Assembly (NCBI GenBank): GCA_012845835.1
Contig: JABAKD010000023.1
Span: 3,734,200 to 3,798,199, forward strand
Length of the DNA stretch: 64,000 bases
Reading direction: 5' to 3'
Origin: Undaria pinnatifida
Lineage: Eukaryota; Sar; Phaeophyceae; Laminariales; Alariaceae
Positions 22,107-32,000 of this stretch are shown piece after piece. The notes below the pieces were generated by a model. That model did no database searches, was not told where the DNA came from, and was given only the letters and a program-made list of their open reading frames with translations. The position numbers and the translations under genes were made by a program. Each line of letters opens with the position of its first letter. Position 1 is the first letter of the stretch.

Positions 22107-22450
22107 CGCGTGCTACACGATAGAGGCGCACCGCTTTTCTTTTAATTCTACTCAATTTGGGAGCTTAAGACCCTCTCCCAAAAACTGATATATTTGGATT
22201 AAAAAAATACAAAACTGCTATGATACCGGATGGATGAAAAATCCCACGTGGCCTAGGTACACAACGCAAATCATCATGCAAAAGAAAAATAAACGGCTTG
22301 TTATTCATTTTTTTTCCGGCGCACCGCTTTTTTTCTGAGGTAGGTGTTCTCTTCAATTTGGGAGCTTACGACCTCTTCTCTCCCGAAAACTGATACATAT
22401 TTGGAGAGAAAAATACAAACACTTCTAAGATATATATGCATATCCACTGA
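22107..22450 (+). mobile_element. two overlapping R1 partial copies
   Basis: GGACGCGTGCTACACGATAG begins an R1 that reaches only AACGGCTTG. A second R1 left half (GCACCGCTTTTTTTCTGAGG) starts at about 22320 and fades after 22430. Confidence 0.6.
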
Positions 22451-22639
22451 CCGAGTTTGGGTCACGCTCTTCTTGCACATATTGATTCTGTACCTCACGC
22501 GACGCGGGAAAATACGCTCTGCAGGCGATTGTTTTCGGCCCAGCGTGGATTACCAATGTATTCCACTATTATTTGCGCGGATGGATATAAATATCTTCGT
22601 CAATCTGAAACGCCAAGAAAGCTCAAGACCGCGCGCAAG

Positions 22640-22775
22640 GAATAGAGAGGAGTTGTATTTACTCGCGTATCGCGAGTGACCCCGCCCGCGCGGCCCAAGC
22701 CGCGTCCCTGCAAAAAAAAAAAAAAAAGCCCACACGAAAAAGGGACCCCGCCTCCTACCGTACGCCTGGGTCCTT
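22640..22775 (+). mobile_element. R3 right-end fragment
   Basis: CTCGCGTATCGCGAGTGACC, then AAAGGGACCCCGCCTCCTACC and GCCTGGGTCC. This is the R3 right half with a degenerate terminus. Confidence 0.55.
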
Positions 22776-22869
22776 TAAAAGAAAAGTGTATATTTTCCTT
22801 GAGTTACACGGTATCTTGAGATCAGCATTAAAAATGGAGGGCACCCCTCCGCTCACGCAGCCTTGGTCG

Positions 22870-22925
22870 GGTGTGGTGGTGGTGGGGGTGGTGGTGGTGG
22901 TGGTGGTGGTGGTGGTGTTTAGTGT
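22870..22925 (+). repeat. (GGT)n microsatellite
   Basis: About 15 GGT units, with a following TGTTTAGTGTTCGTGGTG segment duplicated once. Confidence 0.9.
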
Positions 22926-23230
22926 TCGTGGTGTGGTCGTCTGCGGTGGTGGTGTTGTTTAGTGTTCGTGGTGTGGTCGTCTGCAGCGCGTGAGCTATAT
23001 ACGATCCAGGAAAGTGCACCACTAGCCAGAACCTTTTTTCTCTGAGGGTTCCTCGTTTTGGTGGAAGGGTCAATTTTTTTTTAAGACACGTCCCTCGATA
23101 AAAACAGTTTTGTTTTTTTTTTGGAGAAAATATTACCCTGATACTCGTAGCCCGCGCGGAAATGAAAAAAAATCCAATGGCCAGTCCGGGAATACAATGA
23201 TATGGTACATCATGAAAAAAATATAGTGTT

Positions 23231-23765
23231 TGACGCGTGCTACGATATAGAGGTTCACACCACGTCTTTTTCTGAGGTTTTCCTCAATTTGGGAGCTTAA
23301 GACATCTTCTCAAAAACTGATGTGTGTGTGGAGAGAAAAAAAAAATGAAACTGCTTCGCCGAATGAAAAATCGAAGGGACTAGAGGTACACAACGAGAAT
23401 CAGGCGAAAAACAAAAATGGCCTGTTAATTTCCGACGATTTTGGGTTAAGGAGCCCCGTCATTCAGAAAAACCATTTTCGCCAAAAAAAGGTATACCTCT
23501 ATCGTAGCACGCGTCCTTTTCCACACCAACGATTTTGGGTCAACACAAGGATCCCGTCATTCAGAAAAACCATTTTCGCCAAAAAAAGGTATACCTCTAT
23601 CGTAGCACGCGTCCTTTTCCACACCAACGATTTTGGGTCAACACAAGGATCCCGTCATTCAGAAAAACCATTTTCGCCAAAAAAAGGTATACCTCTATCG
23701 TAGCACGCGTCCTTTTCCACACCAACGATTTTGGGTCAACACAAGGATCCCGTCGTTCAGAAAAA
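23231..23765 (+). mobile_element. R1 element with young 98 bp satellite
   Basis: Left end GACGCGTGCTACGATATAG. From 23510 the segment starting CGTCCTTTTCCACACCAACG and ending ATCGTAGCACG is repeated. The two complete adjacent copies look identical and a third is partial, so amplification is recent. Each unit carries GGATCC. Confidence 0.85.
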
Positions 23766-23836
23766 AAAGCCGTTTCAGACGAAACGCGTACGCGATCCCC
23801 TCTGATTGTAGCACCGTGCCAATCGGGGGAAGCAGG

Positions 23837-23964
23837 AGAAAAGTTCTTGAGAAAGTTCCTGAGAAATTTTCTGACAAAGTTCCTGAGAAAGTTCCTGAGA
23901 AAGTTGCTGAGAAAGTTCATGAGAAAGTTCACGAGAAAGTTCCTGCGAAAGTTCACCTGTGAGC
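23837..23964 (+). repeat. 12 bp minisatellite GAGAAAGTTCCT
   Basis: About eleven units, all multiples of 12, so all frames stay open and give short peptide repeats. It lies at the edge of an R4-like remnant (GAGCTCCTAACAGGAGG near 23968). Confidence 0.9.
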
Positions 23965-24102
23965 TCCTAACAGGAGGACCTCGTCAATATCTCAACCCGA
24001 AACATGACTTCTCTCGAGAGGCCGTTCAGTTGTTCGCGTGGATCCCAACCAATCGTTTTACGATGCGCCCTCTAATAGTCCCTCAAACCCTCTTTTTTTT
24101 TT

Positions 24103-24632
24103 CGACGCGTGCTACGATAGAGGTTATCAAGGTATATGCCTTTTTTTGGCGAAAAGGGTTTCTGAATGCCGGGGGGGGGGCCGGGCTCTCCTCAACCCTT
24201 TTAGCACCGCACTCCCGACACACATCGTGGCGAAAAAAAAAAACGCTTCTAATTAGACTAGTAGGGAAAAAAATCAGGAGTCGGGAATGGGTTGATCCAA
24301 CATCGTCGGAAAATAATTCACCATTATTTTTCTCTTCTTTTCTTGCTGCATATTATTACAAAAAAAATGAAAATACACTCCAGCTGCGAGATCGAAGATT
24401 TTGTCGAAACTCATATTATTGTTGTTGATTCTCGATGCAGTGTACCTAGGCGCCATGGTATGGGGTGTTTCATCCGGGTTTTTTTTTTTTTTTTGCTCCA
24501 AAAATCAGTTTTTTAGGATATTGTAGAGATCTTAAGCTCCCGAATTCGAGGCAACCCCACCGAAAAAAAAATATATATATATATATGTGTGATGTGCACA
24601 CCTTTTATCATCGTAGAACGCGCCTCTCTTGA
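24103..24632 (-). mobile_element. R1 element with interruption
   Basis: Begins GACGCGTGCTACGATAGAGG and GGTATATGCCTTTTTTTGGC, and ends CACCTTTTATCATCGTAG. The middle (about 24250-24480) is unlike R1, so something is inserted or replaced there. Confidence 0.6.
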
Positions 24633-25044
24633 GGATCTCTCAAACCCCAGGCCCAGAAACGTTTTCGTCACAATAAACGCGCAAATCCCCCCTGGCCTAC
24701 CTACACACGGCACGTGCTATTACAAATAGCAGGCGTATCACTTTTCGTCCGGAACGGAGCTTCTGAATGACGGGAAGGCATGTTTTAACCTAAAATCGTT
24801 CGGAAAATGTTTGTTTGTTTTTTTTCATGGTACCTTCTCGTTGTATGCCCGAAGCCACCGGTGACGGGAGGCATGTTTTACCCAAAATCGCTCGGAAAAA
24901 TGTCATTTTTTTTGTTCATGGCACCTTCTCGTTGTATGCCCGAAGGCACCGGTGACGGGAGGCATGTATTAACCCAAAATCGTTCGGAAAAATGTCATTT
25001 TTTTTGTTCATGTACCTTCTCGTTGTATACCCGAAGCCACCGGT

Positions 25045-25430
25045 CGCGACCCGCGGTGGCGTATCAGGTTGTCCCGTTAGAGCCTGGTATATAGGTCGGT
25101 TTCGTGAGTTCGAATCCCCCCTCGAGTGCGTACTCTCGTATAAATTCGTGTGGGAGATTTTTTTTTTCTTGTGCACGAACTGACGTGCGCGGAAAGCGCG
25201 AGAGCGTGAGTTAGCAACACAACACCCGATGAATATTTCGACGAGCAGTGTGGGATTGCTGAACCCTATATGCGCGAAAAAAAAAAAAAATTGAAGAGGG
25301 GGGGCAAGAACCGGGGGGGAGGGAGAAACGAAAGCGACGACGACACCCGTGACCACACGGCTCTTGTCCAGAAGCTTGAAAGTAGTAGACGTTTGCGAAA
25401 AACCAAAACAAACTAAAATATCAAAAAAAA
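25045..25430 (+). mobile_element. R5 tRNA-headed SINE
   Basis: The head has an A-box-like TGGCGTATCAGG and a B-box-like GAGTTCGAATCCCC, spaced as in tRNA-derived SINE promoters. The body (GAAAGCGCGAGAGCGTGAG, GCAGTGTGGGATTGCTGAAC) equals that at 47203 and, inverted, at 14764. It ends in an A-rich tail. Such elements are made by RNA polymerase III and copied by a partner LINE. Confidence 0.8.
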
Positions 25431-25534
25431 AAAAGGCAGACCCCATGGGATCTTTCTCATCGGCGGGCTATCGGTCATATATCATCTCCAAAAACATCCG
25501 TTTTCGGGGGCTAAGAAGGACATGTATGTCTTAA

Positions 25535-25617
25535 CCCCTTTAGAGCTCCCAAACCCCTTCCTATGCTAAAGCCAAGTAATTTTGTCCCCCAAAAACGGGT
25601 TTCCAGTTGTAAAGGCG
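25535..25617 (-). mobile_element. R6 TTAA mini-element
   Basis: 83 bp between TTAA at 25531-25534 and 25618-25621. On the minus strand it starts CGCCTTTACAACTGG and ends CTCTAAAGGGG. The two ends match at about 9 of 12 positions as inverted repeats (CCCCTTTAGAGC against CGCCTTTACAAC). Confidence 0.85.
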
Positions 25618-25729
25618 TTAACCCCTCCTAAAACGAGGAACAACCTTAGATAAGAAAAGTGTTTGTGTTCACCTTCTATCGTGTAGCGCACGCGTCCCAC
25701 ACGCCGTAGGATGACTCGCCTCTCTCCCT

Positions 25730-25905
25730 TCTTCTCCCTTCTCCCCCCCCCTTCCCCCCCCCTCGCCCCCCCCCCCCCCCCCCTCCCCCCCGCCTCCCCC
25801 TTCCCCTCCAACACCTCACAACCATTTATTTTTCTTCTTTTTTTTTCCAGCCCCCTGGAGTGTATTCCTCGTCCTCGAAAAAAACACACATGTAACATTT
25901 TCTCC

Positions 25906-25945
<40 letters not shown>
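25730..25945 (+). repeat. C-rich tract and (TC)n
   Basis: Poly-C with T at 25735-25810, T-rich 25825-25850, and about 16 CT units at 25914-25945. Low complexity only. Confidence 0.9.
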
Positions 25946-25946
<1 letters not shown>

Positions 25947-25956
25947 CCTTAAAGTT

Positions 25957-26060
25957 GAGGAATTAGACTAGTGGGGCATCATTTATAGTCCGTTTGAGAC
26001 CACTTGCAAAAAGGTTAACCAATGGCTTACCCATACTAAGCCTTGTAACACTTACCCGGT
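25957..26060 (-). repeat. R7 repeat
   Basis: GTTGAGGAATTAGACTAGTG through GGTTAACCAATGGCTTACCC to AAGCCTTGTAACAC is the reverse complement of the 80 bp module at 28118 and 28411. Confidence 0.65.
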
Positions 26061-26611
26061 ACTCTCCTCTAGTAGCGTTCCTTTTAGCGAGGAGACAGAA
26101 GCCAACGTTGAAAGCAGGACAGGACAGCCTCTCGCTGCAACTATCAACAAGGACACACATGATAACACACTCAACCAGCGTCCGGGGGGCATCAACCATA
26201 ACATGGAGCGCCATCCAACGGTCGGAGCGCCACAGCAGAACGTCCCTGAGCTGCTTCTAACACGAGGAGCTCCAAACATCTCACCCCGAAGCATGACTTC
26301 TCGAAGGCCCATTCGTTCGCGCAACCCCGACCCACAAGTGTCTGTATTCCCTAATCCTTGACACGAATTTCACTCGTATCATTGAAAGACTAGCCGGTAG
26401 TCTATGAACTTCAGGAGTTCAACCGACCGGAAGCGTTTTTGGTCCTCAAAACAGGCAACCCAGCAGTCCGACGCGATTTTTTTCACAGAAAAATTTCGCC
26501 CGGTTGTGTAAAAAATCCCGGTTTTACAAAAAAAAGCAAAAAAAACGCTGCTGGGTGGTTCAAACCAAATCCTGGAACAATACAAATCCAACTTTCAGCG
26601 GTATCGTACGA

Positions 26612-26885
26612 GCCATTCCAGGGTAGGGGTGCACAGCGTCAGTCCCCCCATCACTCCTCACATTTGAGGAACTCAATATCTCTCACCCCCAAAAAGATTG
26701 CCTTCGAAGGCATTCGTTCGCACATCCCGACCAAGCTTACACTATGCCTTGTAGTCCTAAAAAAATATGTACTCGTGAAGTTGCTTTGCTAACCCCGGCA
26801 CTTCCTCACGTGAGGAGCTCAATTGGCCAGAGGGTATACCTTTTTTTGGCGCGAAACATTCAACCCCTACCGTTTTGGTGAGCTC
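26612..26885 (-). mobile_element. R4 element
   Basis: Reverse complement of the copy at 19141. It begins CATTCCAGGGTAGGGGTGC and ends CAACCCCTACCGTTTTGG, with paired GAGGAACTC and GAGGAGCTCAATTGG boxes inside. Remnants of the same family lie at 26215-26330 and 23968-24020. Confidence 0.65.
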
Positions 26886-27049
26886 TGGTGGAAGCACCAA
26901 GGCACACGCTTGTACCCTGCATAATTTCCTGGGCCAAGTGGTACCGCGTGTATCGCGGAATTACGGATTTTTTCAAGGAATGCGGTGTGGTTCCAGTGTC
27001 TCAATTGAGTGCCGATTTTTTTTCCCATTTCCTGCGGGGCGCAACAGCG

Positions 27050-27340
27050 GTGCCGTAGCCCTTGGTCCAATCATCACCACCGTGTCCCCGCCTCCCCGCC
27101 CTCCCCCCCTCCCCGTCCTTTCTCCTGTAAATACCCGGTACTGAAAAATATGGTATTAAATTTCCCCCCCTACCTGCCGTAGCCTTGGTCCAATCATCAC
27201 CACCGTCCCCCCGCCTCCCCGCCCCCCCCCCTCTTTCTCCTATACAAACCCGTTACGGAAACAGGGGGTGCCCCCGTACCTAACATGAAGCCTTGATCCA
27301 ATCATCGCCACCGTACCTCCGCCCCCTCGCCCCCCCCCCC
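27050..27340 (+). repeat. tandem repeat from R3 right ends
   Basis: Three units of roughly 115-125 bp, each with a version of CCGTAGCCTTGGTCCAATCA, ACCACCGT, a C-rich run and CCTTTCTCC. The unit starts with the R3 terminal motif (CTACC...GTAGCCTTGGTC). The last unit provides the pyrimidine tract before exon A. Confidence 0.65.
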
Positions 27341-27396
27341 CGTCCTTTCGCCTTTCTCGCTTTGTAACTCCGGCCTCTCCCTACGCGGTACCAAAG

Positions 27397-27574
27397 CGGG
27401 GTAGCTTACGTGCTGAGCCAGTTCATTATGTCCGTGATGGTGCTAAACTGCTGGAGCTCGAGGAAGACCGCCGGGCCTGCGATCTTCTTCTTCAAGTTCG
27501 TCGAGCTCACGGCGGTGAACCTGTGGGCCATCTCCAGCCTGTCCATCGCGATCGTTATCACAAGGATCGTTCAG
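27397..27574 (+). CDS. receptor-like gene, exon A
   Basis: Acceptor AAAG at 27396 (or GTAG at 27403) after a long pyrimidine stretch, donor CAG|GTGGGG. Codes LSQFIMSVMVLNCW, a short polar loop SSRKTAG and one full helix ending VITRIVQ. Ends in phase 0. G/C-ending codons contrast with the flanking repeats. Confidence 0.6.
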
Positions 27575-28996
27575 GTGGGGGGGGACACAAGAAGAGCCAG
27601 ATCGCACGCGCTAGGGGGCGTAAGGCAGAGGTTACTGCATATATGACTCCTAACACGAGGAGAGCTCAATGGACCGAGACGCGCGCTACGACAGCTGAGG
27701 AGGTAGCACTTTTCGTCCGAGACATGGTTTTCGAATGACGGGGGGGGGGGTCTCCTTACCCAACAATCGTCTCGAAAACCAAGGGCAATTTTTGTTTTGA
27801 GCACGGTTCTTGTTGTCTATACCTAAGGCCACGGGGATTTTTTCATCCCCGGTACGTAGTGCTCGGCAGTTATATCTTAGATATCCTTGAATCAGATATT
27901 TTGGGAGAAAAATCTTAAGAGCGCTCCGAAAAGCGAGGGACACGCGCACCAGAAAAAACGAAAATAAAAAGCGGTGCAAAGTGCACCTCTTTATCGTTGC
28001 ACGCGTCCCGCACTCACTTCTAGATGGGGACTCCAGTCCCAAAAAAACGAAACGTACACTCTCGCGTAGAAGTATCAGAGCAACCACCAGAGCGTGGTTT
28101 CTCCCACATCTGGGGAGTTTTATAAGGCTTAGTTTGGGTAAGCTATTGGTTAACCTTTTGCAAGTGGTCAAACGGACTAATACCCCCCCACTATTACCTT
28201 AACAAATGGCGTCGACGGCAGGACCATGGGTTTTTGGGTCGTGGGTTCGATCCCCACCATCCACAATAATAAACTTTTCAGATTTTCCCCATGTCGAACT
28301 TGAGAAACACTCTCCCTGGTATCCCCAGGAAATGAAACGGCTTGGATATTGACAGAGGTCCGCCGTATATCCGGCCGACCCGCTATCCCGCAGTTTCAGG
28401 GGGGGAGAGTGTTATAAGGCTTAGTTTGGGTAAGCTGTTGGTTAACCTTTTGCAAGTGGTCAAACGGACTAATACCCCACTAATTCCTCAACAAGAGCTC
28501 TAAACCGGCTAGGGAAAAAAACGTCCGGAGCCCCAAACGGGCAACTTCTGCGCCGTAGGATAACTTCACCACGACGCCAAACGCATGCTACGATATAGAG
28601 GTATTAAGGTATACCTTTTTTTGGCTAATATGATTTCTGAATAACGGGGCTCCTTAACCCATTATCGTCGGAAAACAAATAAATAATAGGCCATATTTGT
28701 TTTTCTGCATGGTTCTCGTTGTGTACCTGGGCCATCCAGGGATTTTTTTTATCCCCGGCGCAGAAGCAGCTTTATTTTTTTTCTCCAAAGAAAATCAGTT
28801 TGTTTTTTTTTGGAGGAGAGGTCTTAAGCTCCCAAGTTTGAGGAACACCATCGGAAAAACAGTGGTGTGCACGCCTCTATCGTAACCCGCGTCCCCTGCC
28901 GTGTGAAGATTGTGCGTAGCACGCGCGTCTAAATTGAGGAACCTTTTCAGAGCAAAAAAAATGTGGTTCGAACACCTCTGACTGATTCTACGATAG

Positions 28997-29027
<31 letters not shown>

Positions 29028-32000
29028 AAAACGGCCATGATTTCTAACGAAACTTTCATGGCGCTGCTCTCCACACGACAAAATATTCTAGGAGGTGTCG
29101 AAAAGAATATCTTCACAAAAGTTTTCAGTTTTTCGGAGCGAAAGGCTACCGAACTATGACTTCGAGGAAGAAAGGGGAACCTTCTTTCAAGAGATAGGGC
29201 CAGGAGCGCTGGTTTCAAGAAACCGGCGATTTCGTTGAAGAAAAGTTGGGGAGGGGGGGAGGGGGGGGGGGGGGGGGGGGGGGGGAGGGGGGGGGGGGGG
29301 GGGGGGGGGGGGAGGGGGGGGGGGGGGGGGAGGGGGGGGGGGGGAGGGGGGGGGGGGGAGGGGGGGGGGGGGGGAGGGGGGGGGGTGGGGAGGGGGGGGG
29401 TTGGAGGGGGGGGGGGGGAGGGGGGGGGGGGGAGGGGGGGGGGGGGAGGGGGGGGGGGGGGAGGGGGGGGGGGGGGAGGGGGGGGGGGGCTACCGTAGAA
29501 CGACTCGTCGTCCTAGCTAAACGCCCCAACTTGAGGAGCTACATACCCTTCGAAGGCTAAACCTGATTTCGGGTGTGGGGGAGAGGGGGGGGGGGGGGGG
29601 GGGGGGCGGGTGCTACCCGACGAACAATCTCATGTGGGACGCGTGCTACGGTGGAGGTGCACCACTTTTTATCTGAGGTTTCTTCAACTTCCTGGTAGCT
29701 TGCGTGATACCTTTCACGTTCACGATAGAGGTGCACCATTTTTTTTCCTCAATACTACCCCTCAATTGGGGCGCTTAAGACAAAACTGCTGCCAGCCGCC
29801 GGATGAAAAAAAAAAAAAATCTCCACGGCCTGTCTGTGTACACAACGAGAATCGTGCCAAAAAAAAAAAAATGTCGCTTTTTTCCGACGATTTTTTTTGG
29901 GTTAAGGAGCCCCCGTCGTTCAGGAAAAAAAAAATCAGACCAAAAAAGTCTACCTCTATCGTAGCAAGCGACAGAAACAGAAACAAAAAACAAAAAAACT
30001 AATTAGAGAAAAACAAAACTGCTGCTTCTGGATTAAAAAAAAAAAAAAATCTCCCGCATCTCGCCTCGGTACACAACGAGAACCAGGCCGAAACAAAATG
30101 TCACATTTCAGACGATTTTGAGGGATAAGGAGCTCCCCGTCATTCAGAAAACACAAAAAGGTCCAAAAAGTGGTACCTCTATATAATCGTAGCATGAGTT
30201 GGTGGCCTAAGTTATACAACCCAAAATATCGCCGAAACAAACAAAACGAAAAAAGAAATCCGACCGTTCCGGGATAAAGAAAAAAAGAAACACAATACTT
30301 GTAGACAGCCATAATGTGCTCTCCTTGTTGAACCTCTATCGTAGCAAGTTGCGGTGCATGGGTCCACCCGTCGAAGCACGCTACGCACACACGATAAAGA
30401 TGCATTAAGGTATACCATTTTCTGGCGGAAGCGGTTTCTGTGAATTATTATGTAGATAGCCCCGAAAATCGTCCAAATTTGTCATATTATTTTTTGTAGT
30501 AATTTTCGTTTTTTCTAGACCCCATCAGGATGTACTAATCAGGCACGCTTGGCATTTCCCTTACGATCGCGTTTCAGGAGAGGCTTACAGAGCTCTTGGC
30601 ACGTCTTTTTTTGGCTGAAATGGTTTCTGAATGACAGGGGCTCCTTAACCCGAAATCGTCGGAAATGCCGCGTGCTACGGTATAGAGGTATTAAGGTATA
30701 CCTTTTTTTGGCTGAAATTGTTTCTGAATGACGGGGGCCCTTAACCCCCAAGTATTAAGGTATACCGTTTTTTGGCTGAAAGGGTTTCTGAATGGCAGGG
30801 CTTCCTTAACCCAAAATCGTCGGCAATGCCGCATGCTACGGTATAGAGGTATTAAGGTATACCGTTTTTTGGCGGAAATGGTTTCTGAATGACAGGGCTC
30901 CTTAACCCAAAATCGTCGGAAATGCCACGTGCTACGGTATAAATGTATTAAGGTATACCGTTTTTTGGCGGAAATGGTTTCTAAATGACGGGGCTTTCTT
31001 GACCCAAAACCGTCGCAAATAGGCAAAAAAAATAAATCAAAAAAATATTTGCATGACCTATGGTCGTGCCTAGAGGCCATTTGGCAATTTTGTTTCGTCC
31101 GGTCCATGTAGTAGCGGCTTTGATTTTTCTCCAGAACGAATCAGTTTTTTTTCGGGGAGAGGTCTTTCTAAAGCTGCCGAATTGAGGAGAAGAACCTCCA
31201 AAAAAAAAAACGTCTTCTGCAAAAGGTCAAGAGTCTCAGAAATAAACTGGTTGGTGGCGCCTGTACCGTATCGTGCACTGCGCGACCCCCTCACTATGTA
31301 CATCGTCGTTCATGCGACCTGTCCACTCCCCCCCCCCGAGCTCCCGCGACTGCCTCTTTATGTATGCCGCTGTGGATGTAACCCCCCCCCCTCCTCATCC
31401 ACCCCCCCACCCCCTTCCTTCCACTGGCCTAGTTATAACATGCCCTTCGTAGACAAACCCCCCACACGCCTCTGCCGTCTCTCTCTCTGCTCCGAATCCA
31501 CTTTTATCCCCCCCCCTCTTCTACTGCTGCCGCGATATTTTATGAACTCCTCTGCAGTAGGCGTTTTCCCACCTGCGGAGAGTGCCTAGCGTAGTCGGCT
31601 CTGTGCAAACGGTCTGGCGCTGCACGGCTCTGGCGATCGCCTTGTCCTGCTGCTCCGTCCCGTTCTGGAACGACGTGATGGTCACGGGGGCCTACTTTTG
31701 GGTCACCAACAGCAGCAACGTAAGATGATCTCGATACGAAATGTCTAGGGGCGTTTGAGTCCGTCTTCGGTAGGGGTTTGGCTGTGGGACGAAACCGTTT
31801 CTGACTCCTCGGGTGAGCTGTCTCCTGAAGCGTGTACCTGCCGGAACAGCCAAAAAAAAGTGCTGCCTGTCCATCGTACCACAGCTGTGTGTGACCCAGA
31901 AAAGATAATCTCATGCCCCACAAAATTTTGCTGACACATATGCTGCGTACGATGGAGCTGAGGTAGCACTTTTTTGCTTGTTTTTGGTTCTTCATGCCGA

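Larger units (their letters stand above)
24714..25699 (-). mobile_element. R1 element hosting SINE and R6
   Basis: Left end GGCACGTGCTATTACAAATAG and right end TTCTATCGTGTAGCGCACGCG. The middle segment (GACGGGAGGCATG to CCCGAAGCCACC) is tandemly repeated about three times at 24768-25040. A SINE (25045-25430) and R6 (25535-25617) are inserted in it. Confidence 0.7.

Noticed and set aside
25045-25120. Possible tRNA gene (A-box and B-box-like motifs)
   Set aside because: No cloverleaf pairing could be made and the same sequence recurs with a long tail and poly-A at two other places; it is a SINE head. The R7 core at 28205 was rejected as a tRNA on similar grounds.
26452-26556. Small inverted repeat (AACCCAGCAG ... 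CTGCTGGGTGGTT)
   Set aside because: May be a separate tiny element or a chance hairpin; only one copy was seen, so no family was defined.
26880-27062. Possible extra upstream receptor exon (ISWAKWYRVYRGITDFFKEC frame)
   Set aside because: The frame looks protein-like but has no helix 1, no clear acceptor and no donor in phase with exon A, and it abuts an R4 end.
29235-29560. Long Gly-rich and Pro-rich reading frames
   Set aside because: Produced by the expanded G-run of an R2 element; open in all frames. The same reasoning removes frames over 8439-8598, 35740-36160, 39668-39990, 47930-48125 and 21609-21685.
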